Source: Streptomyces albospinus
Lineage (GTDB): Bacteria; Actinomycetota; Actinomycetes; Streptomycetales; Streptomycetaceae
NCBI RefSeq assembly: GCF_014648695.1
Contig: NZ_BMRP01000003.1
Span: forward strand, 74,621-138,620
Direction of reading: 5' to 3'
DNA length: 64,000 bases
The notes under the pieces are model-generated. The model made no database searches and had not been told where the DNA came from. It was given only the letters and a program-made list of their open reading frames with translations. This document shows, in pieces, positions 1 to 7,554 of this stretch. The position numbers and the translations under genes were made by a program. Position 1 is the first letter of the stretch. Each line of letters opens with the position of its first letter.

Positions 1-906
1 TGGTGGGACGGTTCCCAGTGGACGGCGCACACCCACCCCGGGCAGCAGGCGCCGGCCCAGGAGCAGGCCGCGCAGCAGGCGGCACCGCAGCAGCAGCCGG
101 CACCGCAGCAGCAGATGCCCCAGCAGGCCCCCCAGCCGCAGCTTCCCCATCAGTACGCGCCGCAGCAGCAGCCCGTCCCGGCCCAGGACCCGTACGGCCG
201 GCCGGGCATGAACGCGGCCGATCTGCACCATCAGTTGCAGCAGCAGGCCGGTGTCCAGCGCCAGGTGCAGCAGCAGGCCGGTGTGGCGCCCACGGGGCCG
301 GGCGGCGGCACACTGTTCACCGAGCCGGTGCTGGTGGTCAACCAGAAGGCGAAGCTGATCGAGGTCAGCAACGAGTACGCCGTCTACGACCAGAACGGCA
401 ATACCCTCGGCGCGGTCGTCGAGGTCGGCCAGAGCGCCGCCAAGAAGGTGCTGCGGGTGGTCTCCAGCCTGGACCAGTACATGACCCACAAGCTGGAGAT
501 CCGGGACGCCTACGGGCAGCCGCAGCTGGTGCTGACCCGGCCCGCGAAGCTGCTCAAGTCCAAGGTGCTCGTGGCGCGTCCGGACGGCCGGCCGGTCGGC
601 GAGATCGTCCAGCAGAACGCCATCGGGAAGATCAATTTCGCGATGCTGGTCGACGGCCGGCAGGTCGGCGCCATCAAGGCGGAGAACTGGCGCGCCTGGA
701 ACTTCGCGATCGTCGACCACGCCGACACCGAGATCGCCCGGATCACCAAGACCTGGGAGGGCCTCGCCAAGACGATGTTCACCACCGCGGACAACTACGT
801 CCTCCAGATCCACCACCAGCTGCCCGACCCGCTGCTGAGCCTGGTCGTCGCCACCGCGCTGACCGTCGACACGGCGCTCAAGCAGGACGCCCGCGGCCTT
901 GGCTGA
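1..906 (+). CDS. DUF2510 / phospholipid scramblase-related (LURP-one-like) protein, 5' truncated by window edge
   Basis: The reading frame is open from base 1, so the start lies outside the window. The first residues (WWDGSQWTAHT) match the end of a DUF2510 module, a short N-terminal domain of actinobacterial membrane-associated proteins. A Gln/Pro/Ala-rich linker of about 85 residues follows, then a LURP-one/scramblase-like beta-barrel fold of about 190 residues (LVVNQKAKLIEVSNEY, then repeated strand pairs). The C-terminal hydrophobic stretch (LLSLVVATALTVDTAL) is where related proteins carry a membrane-associated helix. The biochemical role is unknown; the scramblase label is by family only. 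The stop codon overlaps the possible TTG start of the next gene. Confidence 0.8.
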   Translation, partial: WWDGSQWTAHTHPGQQAPAQEQAAQQAAPQQQPAPQQQMPQQAPQPQLPHQYAPQQQPVPAQDPYGRPGMNAADLHHQLQQQAGVQRQVQQQAGVAPTGPGGGTLFTEPVLVVNQKAKLIEVSNEYAVYDQNGNTLGAVVEVGQSAAKKVLRVVSSLDQYMTHKLEIRDAYGQPQLVLTRPAKLLKSKVLVARPDGRPVGEIVQQNAIGKINFAMLVDGRQVGAIKAENWRAWNFAIVDHADTEIARITKTWEGLAKTMFTTADNYVLQIHHQLPDPLLSLVVATALTVDTALKQDARGLG

Positions 907-1966
907 GCCCGGGGGCACCGTGACCGGGGACCCCCGGAGGTCCGGGACCGGCGCAACCCCCGAGGACTTCGTCCTGGGTGTCGACTCGGGCGGATCCGGC
1001 CTGCGGATCGCCGTCGCCCGGGCCGCCGACCCGCAGGCCCAGCCGCTGGCCACGTATACCTCGCGGGAGCCCGTGCGCACCGGCCCCGCCGGCATCGACG
1101 CGGACCACATGCTCGGACAACTGCTGCCCGCGGGCGAGGAGTTGGGACGCCGGGTGGGCGCGGACCGGTTCGCCGCGGTGTGCATCGGCGCGTCCGGCAT
1201 GGGCACCCTCGGGGACGATCTGCGCGCCCGGCTGCCCGCCGCGCTGACCGCCGCCCTCGGGGCACGGCGGCTCGCCCTCGCCGCGGACGCCGTCACCGCG
1301 TACACGGGGGCGCTCGGCCAGCGGCCCGGCGTCGTGGTCGCCGCGGGCACCGGCATGGTCGCCCTGGGGACGGACCTGACCTCGGAGGGCGGCTGGCGGC
1401 GCGCCGACGGCTGGGGCCATCTGCTGGGCGACTGCGGCAGCGGTGCGTGGATCGGACGCGCCGGGCTGGAGGCCGCGATGCGCGCGTACGACGGCCGGCC
1501 CGGCGGCTCGCGGGCCCTGCTGGCCCGCGCGGAGGCGGTGTTCGGGCCGGTGGCCGGACTTCCGGGGGCGCTCTATCCGCGGCCCGACCGGCCCGCGGTA
1601 CTGGCCTCGTTCGCCCCCGAGGTCGCCAACTGCGCCACCGGAGACGCCACCACCGCCCCGGATACCGTGGCCGCCGGCATCCTGGCCGGCGCCGCGCGCC
1701 ATATCGCGGATGCCGCGGCAGCGGCCTGCCCGCCCGGCCCCGGGACGTCGGTGGCGTGCACCGGCGGGCTGTTCGCCGTCGGGGACCCGCTGCTCTCCCC
1801 GCTCCGTACGGCACTCGCCGAGCGGCTGCCCGGCGCCCGCCGGACCACGGCCGCCGGAACCCCGCTCGACGGGGCGCTGACGATCGCCGCCGCACTGGCC
1901 GCGAACCGCCTGATGCTGCCCGCCGATCCGAAGTTGTTGCAGATCACACGGTCTGCGGCGGGGTAG
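899..1966 (+). CDS. BadF/BadG/BcrA-type ATPase, N-acetylglucosamine kinase-like
   Basis: A cytoplasmic kinase of the ASKHA fold, about 355 residues, in the family that phosphorylates N-acetylglucosamine and related sugars. The phosphate-1 motif is GVDSGGSGLRIAV near residue 27, a phosphate-2-like VVAAGTGMVALG lies near 142, and GDCGSGAWIGR near 180 is typical of GlcNAc kinases. Two starts are possible: TTG at 899, which overlaps the previous gene by 8 bp, or GTG at 920 with GGGGG just upstream. I prefer 920 on ribosome-site grounds but give the longer limit. The overlap suggests translational coupling. The exact substrate cannot be read from the sequence. Confidence 0.85.
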   Translation: MAEPGGTVTGDPRRSGTGATPEDFVLGVDSGGSGLRIAVARAADPQAQPLATYTSREPVRTGPAGIDADHMLGQLLPAGEELGRRVGADRFAAVCIGASGMGTLGDDLRARLPAALTAALGARRLALAADAVTAYTGALGQRPGVVVAAGTGMVALGTDLTSEGGWRRADGWGHLLGDCGSGAWIGRAGLEAAMRAYDGRPGGSRALLARAEAVFGPVAGLPGALYPRPDRPAVLASFAPEVANCATGDATTAPDTVAAGILAGAARHIADAAAAACPPGPGTSVACTGGLFAVGDPLLSPLRTALAERLPGARRTTAAGTPLDGALTIAAALAANRLMLPADPKLLQITRSAAG

Positions 1967-2059
1967 CCGCCGTGACGCGCGGGATAAATCGGGACGGATA
2001 CCGCTCGACCGAACCCTCCCGCGGCGGCGGGACACTTCGAGGCGTTAGCATGCGGCGCC

Positions 2060-3016
2060 ATGAGTTCCCCCACTGGGCCCGCACCTGGCTCGCCCGTTTC
2101 TGACGCCGAATCCCCGAGCCCGGGAGCCGCACCCGGCCTGCCTGTACGAATGCCGCGCGCGCGGCAGTCCGGCCGCCACCGGAAGCCGGAGCCGCCGTCG
2201 GCGCCCGAGGGCGCACCCGCCCTCGTGCTGGCCGTGCCCGGCACCCCCACCGCCGCCTCGCGCAGCCTGGCGGAGGAGGTCTCCAGCATCGCCCGCTCCG
2301 AACTGCCCGGTCTGGACGCGCGGATCGGTTACGTGGACGGCGGAGACGACGAGTTCCCCTCCCTGGAGGCCGTGCTGGCGCACGCCGCGGCCGAGCAGAA
2401 GGCCCGGGCCGCCGACGCCGGGCAGCCCGACCCCGGCCCGGCCGCGGTCGTCGTGCCGCTGCTGGCCGGTCCGGACAGCGCCCTGCTGCGCCGGATACGC
2501 CAGGCCCTCATGAACAGCGCCTCCGGCGCTGAACTGACCGACGTCCTGGGCCCGCACCCGCTGCTCGCCGAGGCGCTGCACGTCCGCCTGTCCGAGGCCG
2601 GACTGGCGCGCGCCGACCGCGCCCGGCTGTTCACGGTCGCCACCGCGGCGGACGGCATCATCCTCGCCACCGTCGGCGGCGAGGAGGCGGTGCAGGCCGC
2701 CGGTATCACCGGCATGCTGCTCTCCGCCCGACTGGCCGTGCCCGTACTGGCCGCCGGCCTGGACGAGGAGGGCGCCATCGCCCGTACCGCCGAGCAGCTG
2801 CGCTCCTCGGGTTCGCAGCAGCTCGCGCTGGCCCCGTACCTGATCGGCCCCGAACTCGCCGACGGCCTTCTGGGGGCAGCCGCGGCGGAGGCGGGCTGCG
2901 CATCGGCCGAGGCCCTGGGTGCGTACGGCACGGTGGGCCGGCTGGTGCTGTCCAACTACGCGTCGGCGGTGGGCATCACGCTGCCGGGCCAGGGTGTGGG
3001 GGCGCCGGTCCGGTAG
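2060..3016 (+). CDS. CbiX/sirohydrochlorin chelatase-like protein
   Basis: A 318-residue protein with a disordered Pro/Ala-rich N-terminus of about 50 residues, then a CbiX-like fold starting at LVLAVPGTP. The family inserts Co or Fe into sirohydrochlorin, but Streptomyces carries several divergent members whose chemistry is unproven. The first strand lacks the usual GHGS, reading VPGTPTAAS, so a missing metal-binding His makes a chelatase role doubtful. No cobalamin genes and no cobalamin riboswitch are seen upstream (94 bp gap). It may be an accessory protein rather than an enzyme. A strong hairpin follows the gene. Confidence 0.75.
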   Translation: MSSPTGPAPGSPVSDAESPSPGAAPGLPVRMPRARQSGRHRKPEPPSAPEGAPALVLAVPGTPTAASRSLAEEVSSIARSELPGLDARIGYVDGGDDEFPSLEAVLAHAAAEQKARAADAGQPDPGPAAVVVPLLAGPDSALLRRIRQALMNSASGAELTDVLGPHPLLAEALHVRLSEAGLARADRARLFTVATAADGIILATVGGEEAVQAAGITGMLLSARLAVPVLAAGLDEEGAIARTAEQLRSSGSQQLALAPYLIGPELADGLLGAAAAEAGCASAEALGAYGTVGRLVLSNYASAVGITLPGQGVGAPVR

Positions 3017-3044
3017 CACCGGTCGCCCGCGCCGCAGTTCGCCG

Positions 3045-3078
3045 GGGCCGCCGCCGCGCCGATCGCGCGGGGCGGCCC
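3045..3078 (+). terminator. Strong hairpin terminator after the CbiX-like gene
   Basis: Left arm GGGCCGCC plus CCGCGC (one bulged G at 3053), loop CGATC, right arm GCGCGG plus GGCGGCCC: 14 base pairs starting 29 bp after the stop. There is no U tract, as is common for Streptomyces terminators. The rest of the 3017-3339 gap holds no gene I can support; only the ribosome site of the next gene is visible at its end. Confidence 0.65.
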
Positions 3079-3339
3079 TCGGTGTGTCCGGGGCCGGGTC
3101 GGGGCCGTGCCAGGACTCGTCCGGCGTCCGGGTGCGGCGTCCCGGCCGGGCAGGGCCCTGAGCGGCGCAGATGGCCGTCAGACGGTCCGCGGGGGCGGCG
3201 GGCACCTGTGGGCGGCAGGAGGGGCCGCGGGCGCGCGAGCGGGCGGCTCAGCGCCTTCCCGCTGCTGGGCGCGGGATCGCCCGCACCGCCTCCGCTACGG
3301 TCGTGGCGCCGTCCCCGTTCCCTCGCCAGGAGGCAGCTC

Positions 3340-3690
3340 ATGACGCACCGCAGCAACGTCGAGACCGTTCGCGCCTGTTTCGCCGCGTACCTGGACCAGG
3401 ACCGCGCGGCCATGGATCGGCTGCTCGCCGAGGAGTTCGTCTTCACGAGCCCGCAGGACGACCACATCGGCAAGGCCGCGTTCCTGGAAGTCTGCTTCCC
3501 CACGGCGGACCGCGTCCGCACCCAGGAGCTGCTCGACACCGTGGCCGTCGACGACGACCAGGTCTTCATCCGCTACGAGTACGAGCTGAAGACCGGGGAA
3601 CGCCATCGCAACGTCGAGGTGATGACGGTCCGGGACGGCCGGCTCACCGAGACCCAGGTGTACTTCGGCGGGCGCTTCCCCCAGGCATGA
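3340..3690 (+). CDS. SnoaL-like / NTF2-fold small protein
   Basis: A 116-residue protein with the alpha+beta cone fold of the SnoaL/NTF2 superfamily: an N-terminal helix pair (VRACFAAYLDQDRAAMDRLLAEEFVFTSP), then strands ending in VMTVRDGRLTETQVYFGG. Members are polyketide cyclases, dehydratases, isomerases or binding proteins; nothing here fixes which. The ATG at 3340 follows AGGAGGCAG with good spacing, so longer in-frame starts upstream are rejected. It stands alone between two hairpins. Confidence 0.85.
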   Translation: MTHRSNVETVRACFAAYLDQDRAAMDRLLAEEFVFTSPQDDHIGKAAFLEVCFPTADRVRTQELLDTVAVDDDQVFIRYEYELKTGERHRNVEVMTVRDGRLTETQVYFGGRFPQA

Positions 3691-3693
3691 CGT

Positions 3694-3709
3694 GGGCGGG
3701 CGACCGCCC
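3694..3709. terminator. GNRA-loop hairpin between convergent genes
   Basis: Arms GGGCGG and CCGCCC enclose a GCGA tetraloop. It lies 4 bp beyond the stop of the SnoaL-like gene and 27 bp from the stop of the convergent lactonase gene, so it could serve both. Short, with no U tract. Confidence 0.4.
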
Positions 3710-3735
3710 CGGGCGCACCGAGCGCCTCGTCCGGC

Positions 3736-4863
3736 TCAGGCGAACACCACGCACGAAGCGGCCGGCGCCGCGATCGAGCCGCCCCGCGCGGGGACTCCGG
3801 TCTCCGGGTCGAGGGTGAACCAGGTGACATCGCCGGAGCGTTCGTTGGCGGCGTAGAGGTGCCGTCCATCGGGGTGCAGGGCGAGGTCGCGCGGCCAGTG
3901 CCCGCCGCAGGGCACCGTCGTGACCAGGGCCGCGGTCGCGCTCCGCACGTCCAGGGAGAGGACCGCGATGCTGTCGTCGCCCCGGTTGGCGGCCCAGGCG
4001 AACCGGCCGTCCGGGGAGACGACCAGCGCGGAGGGGAAGGTCGGCCGGGGTGGCGCCGTTCCGTCGCCGCCACCGCCGGCCGCCGCCTGCCCGTCGGGAA
4101 GGAGACGGGTCTCCCCCAGGGGGGTGAGCGTGCCGCGGTCCGCGTCCCAGCGGCAGAGGGTCACCGTCGGGTCGAGTTCGTTGACGACGCAGGCGAGGTC
4201 GCCGCGCGGGTGGAAGGCGAGATGGCGCGGCCCGCTGCCGGGGCGCAGCCGCGTCTCGTCCCGTACGGTCAGCTCCCCGCTCGCGGCGTCGAGGGCGCAC
4301 ACGCGGACCGAGTCGGTGCCCAGGTCGACGCTGAGCAGCCGGCGGCCACTGGGGTCGGGAAGAACGGCGTGCGCATGCGGGCCCTCCTGGCGGTCGGTCC
4401 GGGGGCCGCTGCCCTGGTGTTGCAGGACCCGGGCCGGGCCGCCGAGCGTGCCGTCGGCCCGGACGGGGAGCGTACTGACGCTGCCGGAGCTGTAGTTGGC
4501 GATGACCAGGTGGCCCGCGGCCAGGGTGAGGTGGGTGGGATCGGCGCCGCCCACGGGGACGGCGGGTGCGCGCAGCACGGGCCCCTCGGGCGAGAGGGCG
4601 AAGGCGGCAGCCGCACCGTGCGGGGTCTCGCTGACCGCGAAGAGGTGCCGGCCGTCCGGAGCCGGCACCAGGTAGGAGGGGTTGGCGAGGGCGTCCGTGG
4701 AGTGCAGCGGGGTCAGCGCCCCGGACTCCGGGTCGACGTCCGCGGTGGTGATGCCCCGCCCGCCCGCCGTGGTGAACGATCCGATGCAGGCCCGGTATGT
4801 CCGCCGTCCGCCCGGCGCCGTTCCGTCCGCTGCCGCACTCGCCGTTGACCGGGTCGTCCCCAC
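3736..4863 (-). CDS. Lactonase-family seven-bladed beta-propeller protein
   Basis: A 375-residue protein of the Pgl-type lactonase family (6-phosphogluconolactonase / muconate cycloisomerase-like propeller). Repeated blade signatures include YLVPAPDGRHLFAVSE, HAVLPDPSGRRLLSVDLGTD, SALVVSPDGRFAWAANRGDD and DLALHPDGRHLYAANE. It has a short N-terminal extension and no clear signal peptide. If it is the pentose-pathway enzyme it hydrolyses 6-phosphogluconolactone, but Streptomyces usually relies on the DevB-type enzyme, so the substrate is open. The GTG start is weakly supported; a later start near the RRTYRACIGSF segment is possible. Confidence 0.85.
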   Translation of the reverse strand: MGTTRSTASAAADGTAPGGRRTYRACIGSFTTAGGRGITTADVDPESGALTPLHSTDALANPSYLVPAPDGRHLFAVSETPHGAAAAFALSPEGPVLRAPAVPVGGADPTHLTLAAGHLVIANYSSGSVSTLPVRADGTLGGPARVLQHQGSGPRTDRQEGPHAHAVLPDPSGRRLLSVDLGTDSVRVCALDAASGELTVRDETRLRPGSGPRHLAFHPRGDLACVVNELDPTVTLCRWDADRGTLTPLGETRLLPDGQAAAGGGGDGTAPPRPTFPSALVVSPDGRFAWAANRGDDSIAVLSLDVRSATAALVTTVPCGGHWPRDLALHPDGRHLYAANERSGDVTWFTLDPETGVPARGGSIAAPAASCVVFA

Positions 4864-5025
4864 TGGTCGCCGCCCTTCGTCCGCCTGCCTGTTGGAGGCT
4901 GCCCGCCCCGGGGACGCGGTGGTGGCGCCCGGCCCCGCCCGGGGAGTGCCCCGTTGTCCCGGCGACGCTAACAGGGCCCGGCAGGCCGTCGCACCGGTTG
5001 GCCGACAGCCGCCGTCCCGCGCCCG

Positions 5026-6540
5026 TCAGGACGCCGCGAACGGTGCCCGCGGTGCGCTGCGTACGGGATGTGCCAGCGCGGTGAGTGCGGATTCCAGGCC
5101 GTGCAGATGCGCCAGCGCCCGCTCGGCGCCCGGGTGGTGGGCCGGCGCGGCGGCCGATCCGTAGGGCGCGTCGGCGGTCTCGGGGCCGGGCGCGAACAGC
5201 GCGCCCACCACGGCCTCCACGCGCTGGCAGGCGGCGATCAGCCGGGCGTCGTGCGAGGCCGCCGGATCGGCCGCCACCTCGGCCAGGCCCCGGACCTGCG
5301 CGGCGCACTCGTCCAGGTAGGCCACGACCTGCCGGGCGCGCGCCTTGCGGTGCCGCAGCGGGTTGAGCGGATGCAGCAGCGGTACGAGCGACTGCCGCAC
5401 CCGGGCCAGCAGCAGTTCGAGCTCGGCGACCTGCGGCGAGGGGTCGGCCTGCGGGTCCCCGGCCAGCCGGCGGGTGGCCGCGGCGGTGCAGTCCCGAACG
5501 CAGTGCACCGCGCGCTGTATCCAGGCGTCGGTCGCGGCATGGGTCGTCACCGGCAGCACCAGCGCGACCGCGAGCGCGGCCCCCAGCGCGCCGATCACGG
5601 TCTGCTCGAACCGCAGCGCCAGCAGGCCGGGGTGCAGCACCCCCAGCAGCCCGTAGAGCAGCCCGGCCAGGACGGTGACGCAGAACATCATCCAGCTGTA
5701 CGACGGGCCCGCGGTGTAGAAGATGCCGAAGACGCAGCCGGCGACCAGTGCGGCGGTGGGGAGCGGTGCGCCGTGCAGCGGGACGGCGACCAGCAGGCCC
5801 ACCGCGATGCCGGCGACGGTGCCCAGGACCCGCCGGAATCCGCGGATCAGGGTCTCGCCGCGCGAGGCGGTGTTGACGAAGATCCACCAGGCGGAGACCA
5901 CCGCCCAGTACCAGCGGTCCTGCGACAGCAGCTGTCCGGCGGCGAGCGCGAAGCCGCAGGCGGCGGTCGCCTGGACGGCCTGGCGGGTGGTCACCCGGGC
6001 CAGCCCGCGGCCGGCCGCCGGCGCCACCGCGGCGGGCGGGGGCAGCCGCCGCTCGTAGCACCAGACGCCGAACCGGACGGCCGAGGAGGCGGTCAGCCCG
6101 AGGGCGACGGCGGTGCAGAGCTCCGGCAGCCGGCCCGGTACGGCGTGCAGGAACTGCACCATGAAGAACATCATGAACGCGAAGATCCCGAGGGCGTGCC
6201 CGCGCGGCCCCCAGCGGCGCGCGTACACCCCGGCGCCCACCACGGCGAGGAACGCGGCATCGCGCGCCAGCGGGTGGTCGTGCAGCACGGTCGCCAGCGC
6301 GAGCACCGGGAAGCCCACGGCGGGGAGCAGGGCGGTGGTGGCCGCCTGGCCGCGGACGGTGCGGTCGCCGACCGTGAAGAGCGCGAGCAGCGCGGCGAGC
6401 CCGCCGGCGATGGCCGCGAGGAGGGACCCGCCGGCCAGTCCGGATACGGTCACCGCCGACGCGATCCCCAGGACGGCCCGCAGCGCACTGCGCAGCCGCA
6501 GCCGCCCGGGATCCGGAGCAACGAACATCCTCTTCAGCAC
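5026..6540 (-). CDS. FUSC-family membrane protein (aromatic acid / small-molecule exporter type)
   Basis: A 504-residue membrane protein with two blocks of about five to six hydrophobic helices (residues 15-170 and 195-345) and a cytoplasmic C-terminal domain rich in Arg and Ala. The second block carries the FUSC-like segment RETLIRGFRRVLGTVAGIAVG. Relatives (AaeB, fusaric acid resistance proteins) export aromatic carboxylates and drugs. The GTG at 6540 has GGGAGG six bases upstream. Paired direct repeats sit about 180 bp upstream and may be its operator. The exported substrate is unknown. Confidence 0.88.
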   Translation of the reverse strand: MLKRMFVAPDPGRLRLRSALRAVLGIASAVTVSGLAGGSLLAAIAGGLAALLALFTVGDRTVRGQAATTALLPAVGFPVLALATVLHDHPLARDAAFLAVVGAGVYARRWGPRGHALGIFAFMMFFMVQFLHAVPGRLPELCTAVALGLTASSAVRFGVWCYERRLPPPAAVAPAAGRGLARVTTRQAVQATAACGFALAAGQLLSQDRWYWAVVSAWWIFVNTASRGETLIRGFRRVLGTVAGIAVGLLVAVPLHGAPLPTAALVAGCVFGIFYTAGPSYSWMMFCVTVLAGLLYGLLGVLHPGLLALRFEQTVIGALGAALAVALVLPVTTHAATDAWIQRAVHCVRDCTAAATRRLAGDPQADPSPQVAELELLLARVRQSLVPLLHPLNPLRHRKARARQVVAYLDECAAQVRGLAEVAADPAASHDARLIAACQRVEAVVGALFAPGPETADAPYGSAAAPAHHPGAERALAHLHGLESALTALAHPVRSAPRAPFAAS

Positions 6541-6717
6541 GGCCTCCCGCCCTCTGCCCTTTCCCGCGACGCGCAGGGATCCCGGGCGGACCCGGGACTC
6601 CTGCGACGCACACCCATGGCGCTCATGAAAAACGGCGCCGCGGAATCCGCAGCGCCATCGACGGGGACATCACACCATCCGGGCGCCAGCTGGCTCAACA
6701 GAAGGCGGATGGACTGC

Positions 6718-6777
6718 GCCATTGGATCAGCCAGAGGTGCTTGCAGTGCGCCAATAGCAGGCCAACGGTCCAGCCAG
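6718..6777 (-). repeat. Pair of 17-bp direct repeats upstream of the FUSC gene
   Basis: On the plus strand, 6718-6734 and 6761-6777 share 13 of 17 bases (consensus GCCA--GG--CAGCCAG), with starts 43 bp apart, about four helical turns. A looser copy (GCCAATAGCAG) lies between them. They are in the 268-bp gap between the acetyltransferase stop and the FUSC start. Direct repeats at helical spacing suggest a regulator site; which regulator is unknown. Confidence 0.4.
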
Positions 6778-6808
6778 ACGGGGCGGGCGGCGAACCGACG
6801 GCCGGGGC

Positions 6809-7342
6809 TCACATGGGCAGCGAGCGCAGTCGGACCGGGCCCTCGGGCCAGTGGACGTCGTCGCTCAGCGGCGTCCACAGGGTGCGCAGCGGCATGACCA
6901 CCGGGCCGGCGGGCTGCTCGACCCGCACCGCCCCGTGGAGCGCATGCCAGCCGAGCCGTTCGTAGAGGGCGACGAGCGGTTCGCGGCAGAAGAGGAGCCC
7001 GAAGCGCGGGCCCATGGTGCGCGCGTGGTCCAGCGCGCCCGCCACCACCCGCCGGGCGAGCCCCTGCCCGCGTACGCCGGCCGCCACGGCCACGCCGCCG
7101 ACGCCCACCACCCGCGTCTCGGTCCCGCCGATCGCTATCGGCAGCAGCCGCAGACCGGCGTGCGCCACCAGGCGGCCGTCGAGCCGGATGCCGAAGTGCT
7201 CCTCCTTGGGCAGCCAGGTCAGGCCGTGCTCGGCGACGCCGAAGACATCGTCCCCGTCGCCGAGGATCTCGGCGATGTCGGCGGGCGTGTAGTGCGCGAG
7301 CCGCTCCACGGGCGGCGGCGCGGAAGGGGGGTTCTCGGTCAT
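6809..7342 (-). CDS. GNAT-family N-acetyltransferase
   Basis: A 177-residue acetyltransferase. The acetyl-CoA binding motif A is VGGVAVAAGVRGQGLARRVV (V..VAV...RGQGLAR), followed by the motif B region RFGLLFCREPLVALYERLGWHAL. The start at 7342 (MTENPPSAPPP) is chosen over the upstream Met because GCGGGG lies just before it and the conserved fold begins soon after. The acceptor substrate is unknown; some relatives modify aminoglycosides or protein N-termini. Confidence 0.85.
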   Translation of the reverse strand: MTENPPSAPPPVERLAHYTPADIAEILGDGDDVFGVAEHGLTWLPKEEHFGIRLDGRLVAHAGLRLLPIAIGGTETRVVGVGGVAVAAGVRGQGLARRVVAGALDHARTMGPRFGLLFCREPLVALYERLGWHALHGAVRVEQPAGPVVMPLRTLWTPLSDDVHWPEGPVRLRSLPM

Positions 7343-7554
7343 CCCCGCATGATGCGCTGCGCGGCGAACGGCGGCCAACCGCGGGTGCCCGGGAGGACTC
7401 CCTCACGGCCCGCGCGCCATCCCTTCACTTCTTGTACATGAAAGACGCGGCGTGTTCGACATCTTGACGCTCCAACTCCCGCCCACCTACGTTCACTTCA
7501 GCTCTCGGCGCCTTGAGAAACCTTTACGCCGCCATGGATGGAAAAGGTGAAGGT

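Noticed and set aside
1..300. CAG/GCAGCAG repeats near the left edge as a possible repeat array
   Set aside because: They encode the Gln-rich linker of the DUF2510 protein in frame and have irregular spacing.
1967..2059. Possible cobalamin riboswitch before the CbiX-like gene
   Set aside because: The gap is only 93 bp and contains no B12-box-like sequence.
3644..6613. Minus-strand frame of 989 codons spanning the lactonase and FUSC genes
   Set aside because: It crosses two real genes on the same strand in a different frame; the real frames show family motifs.
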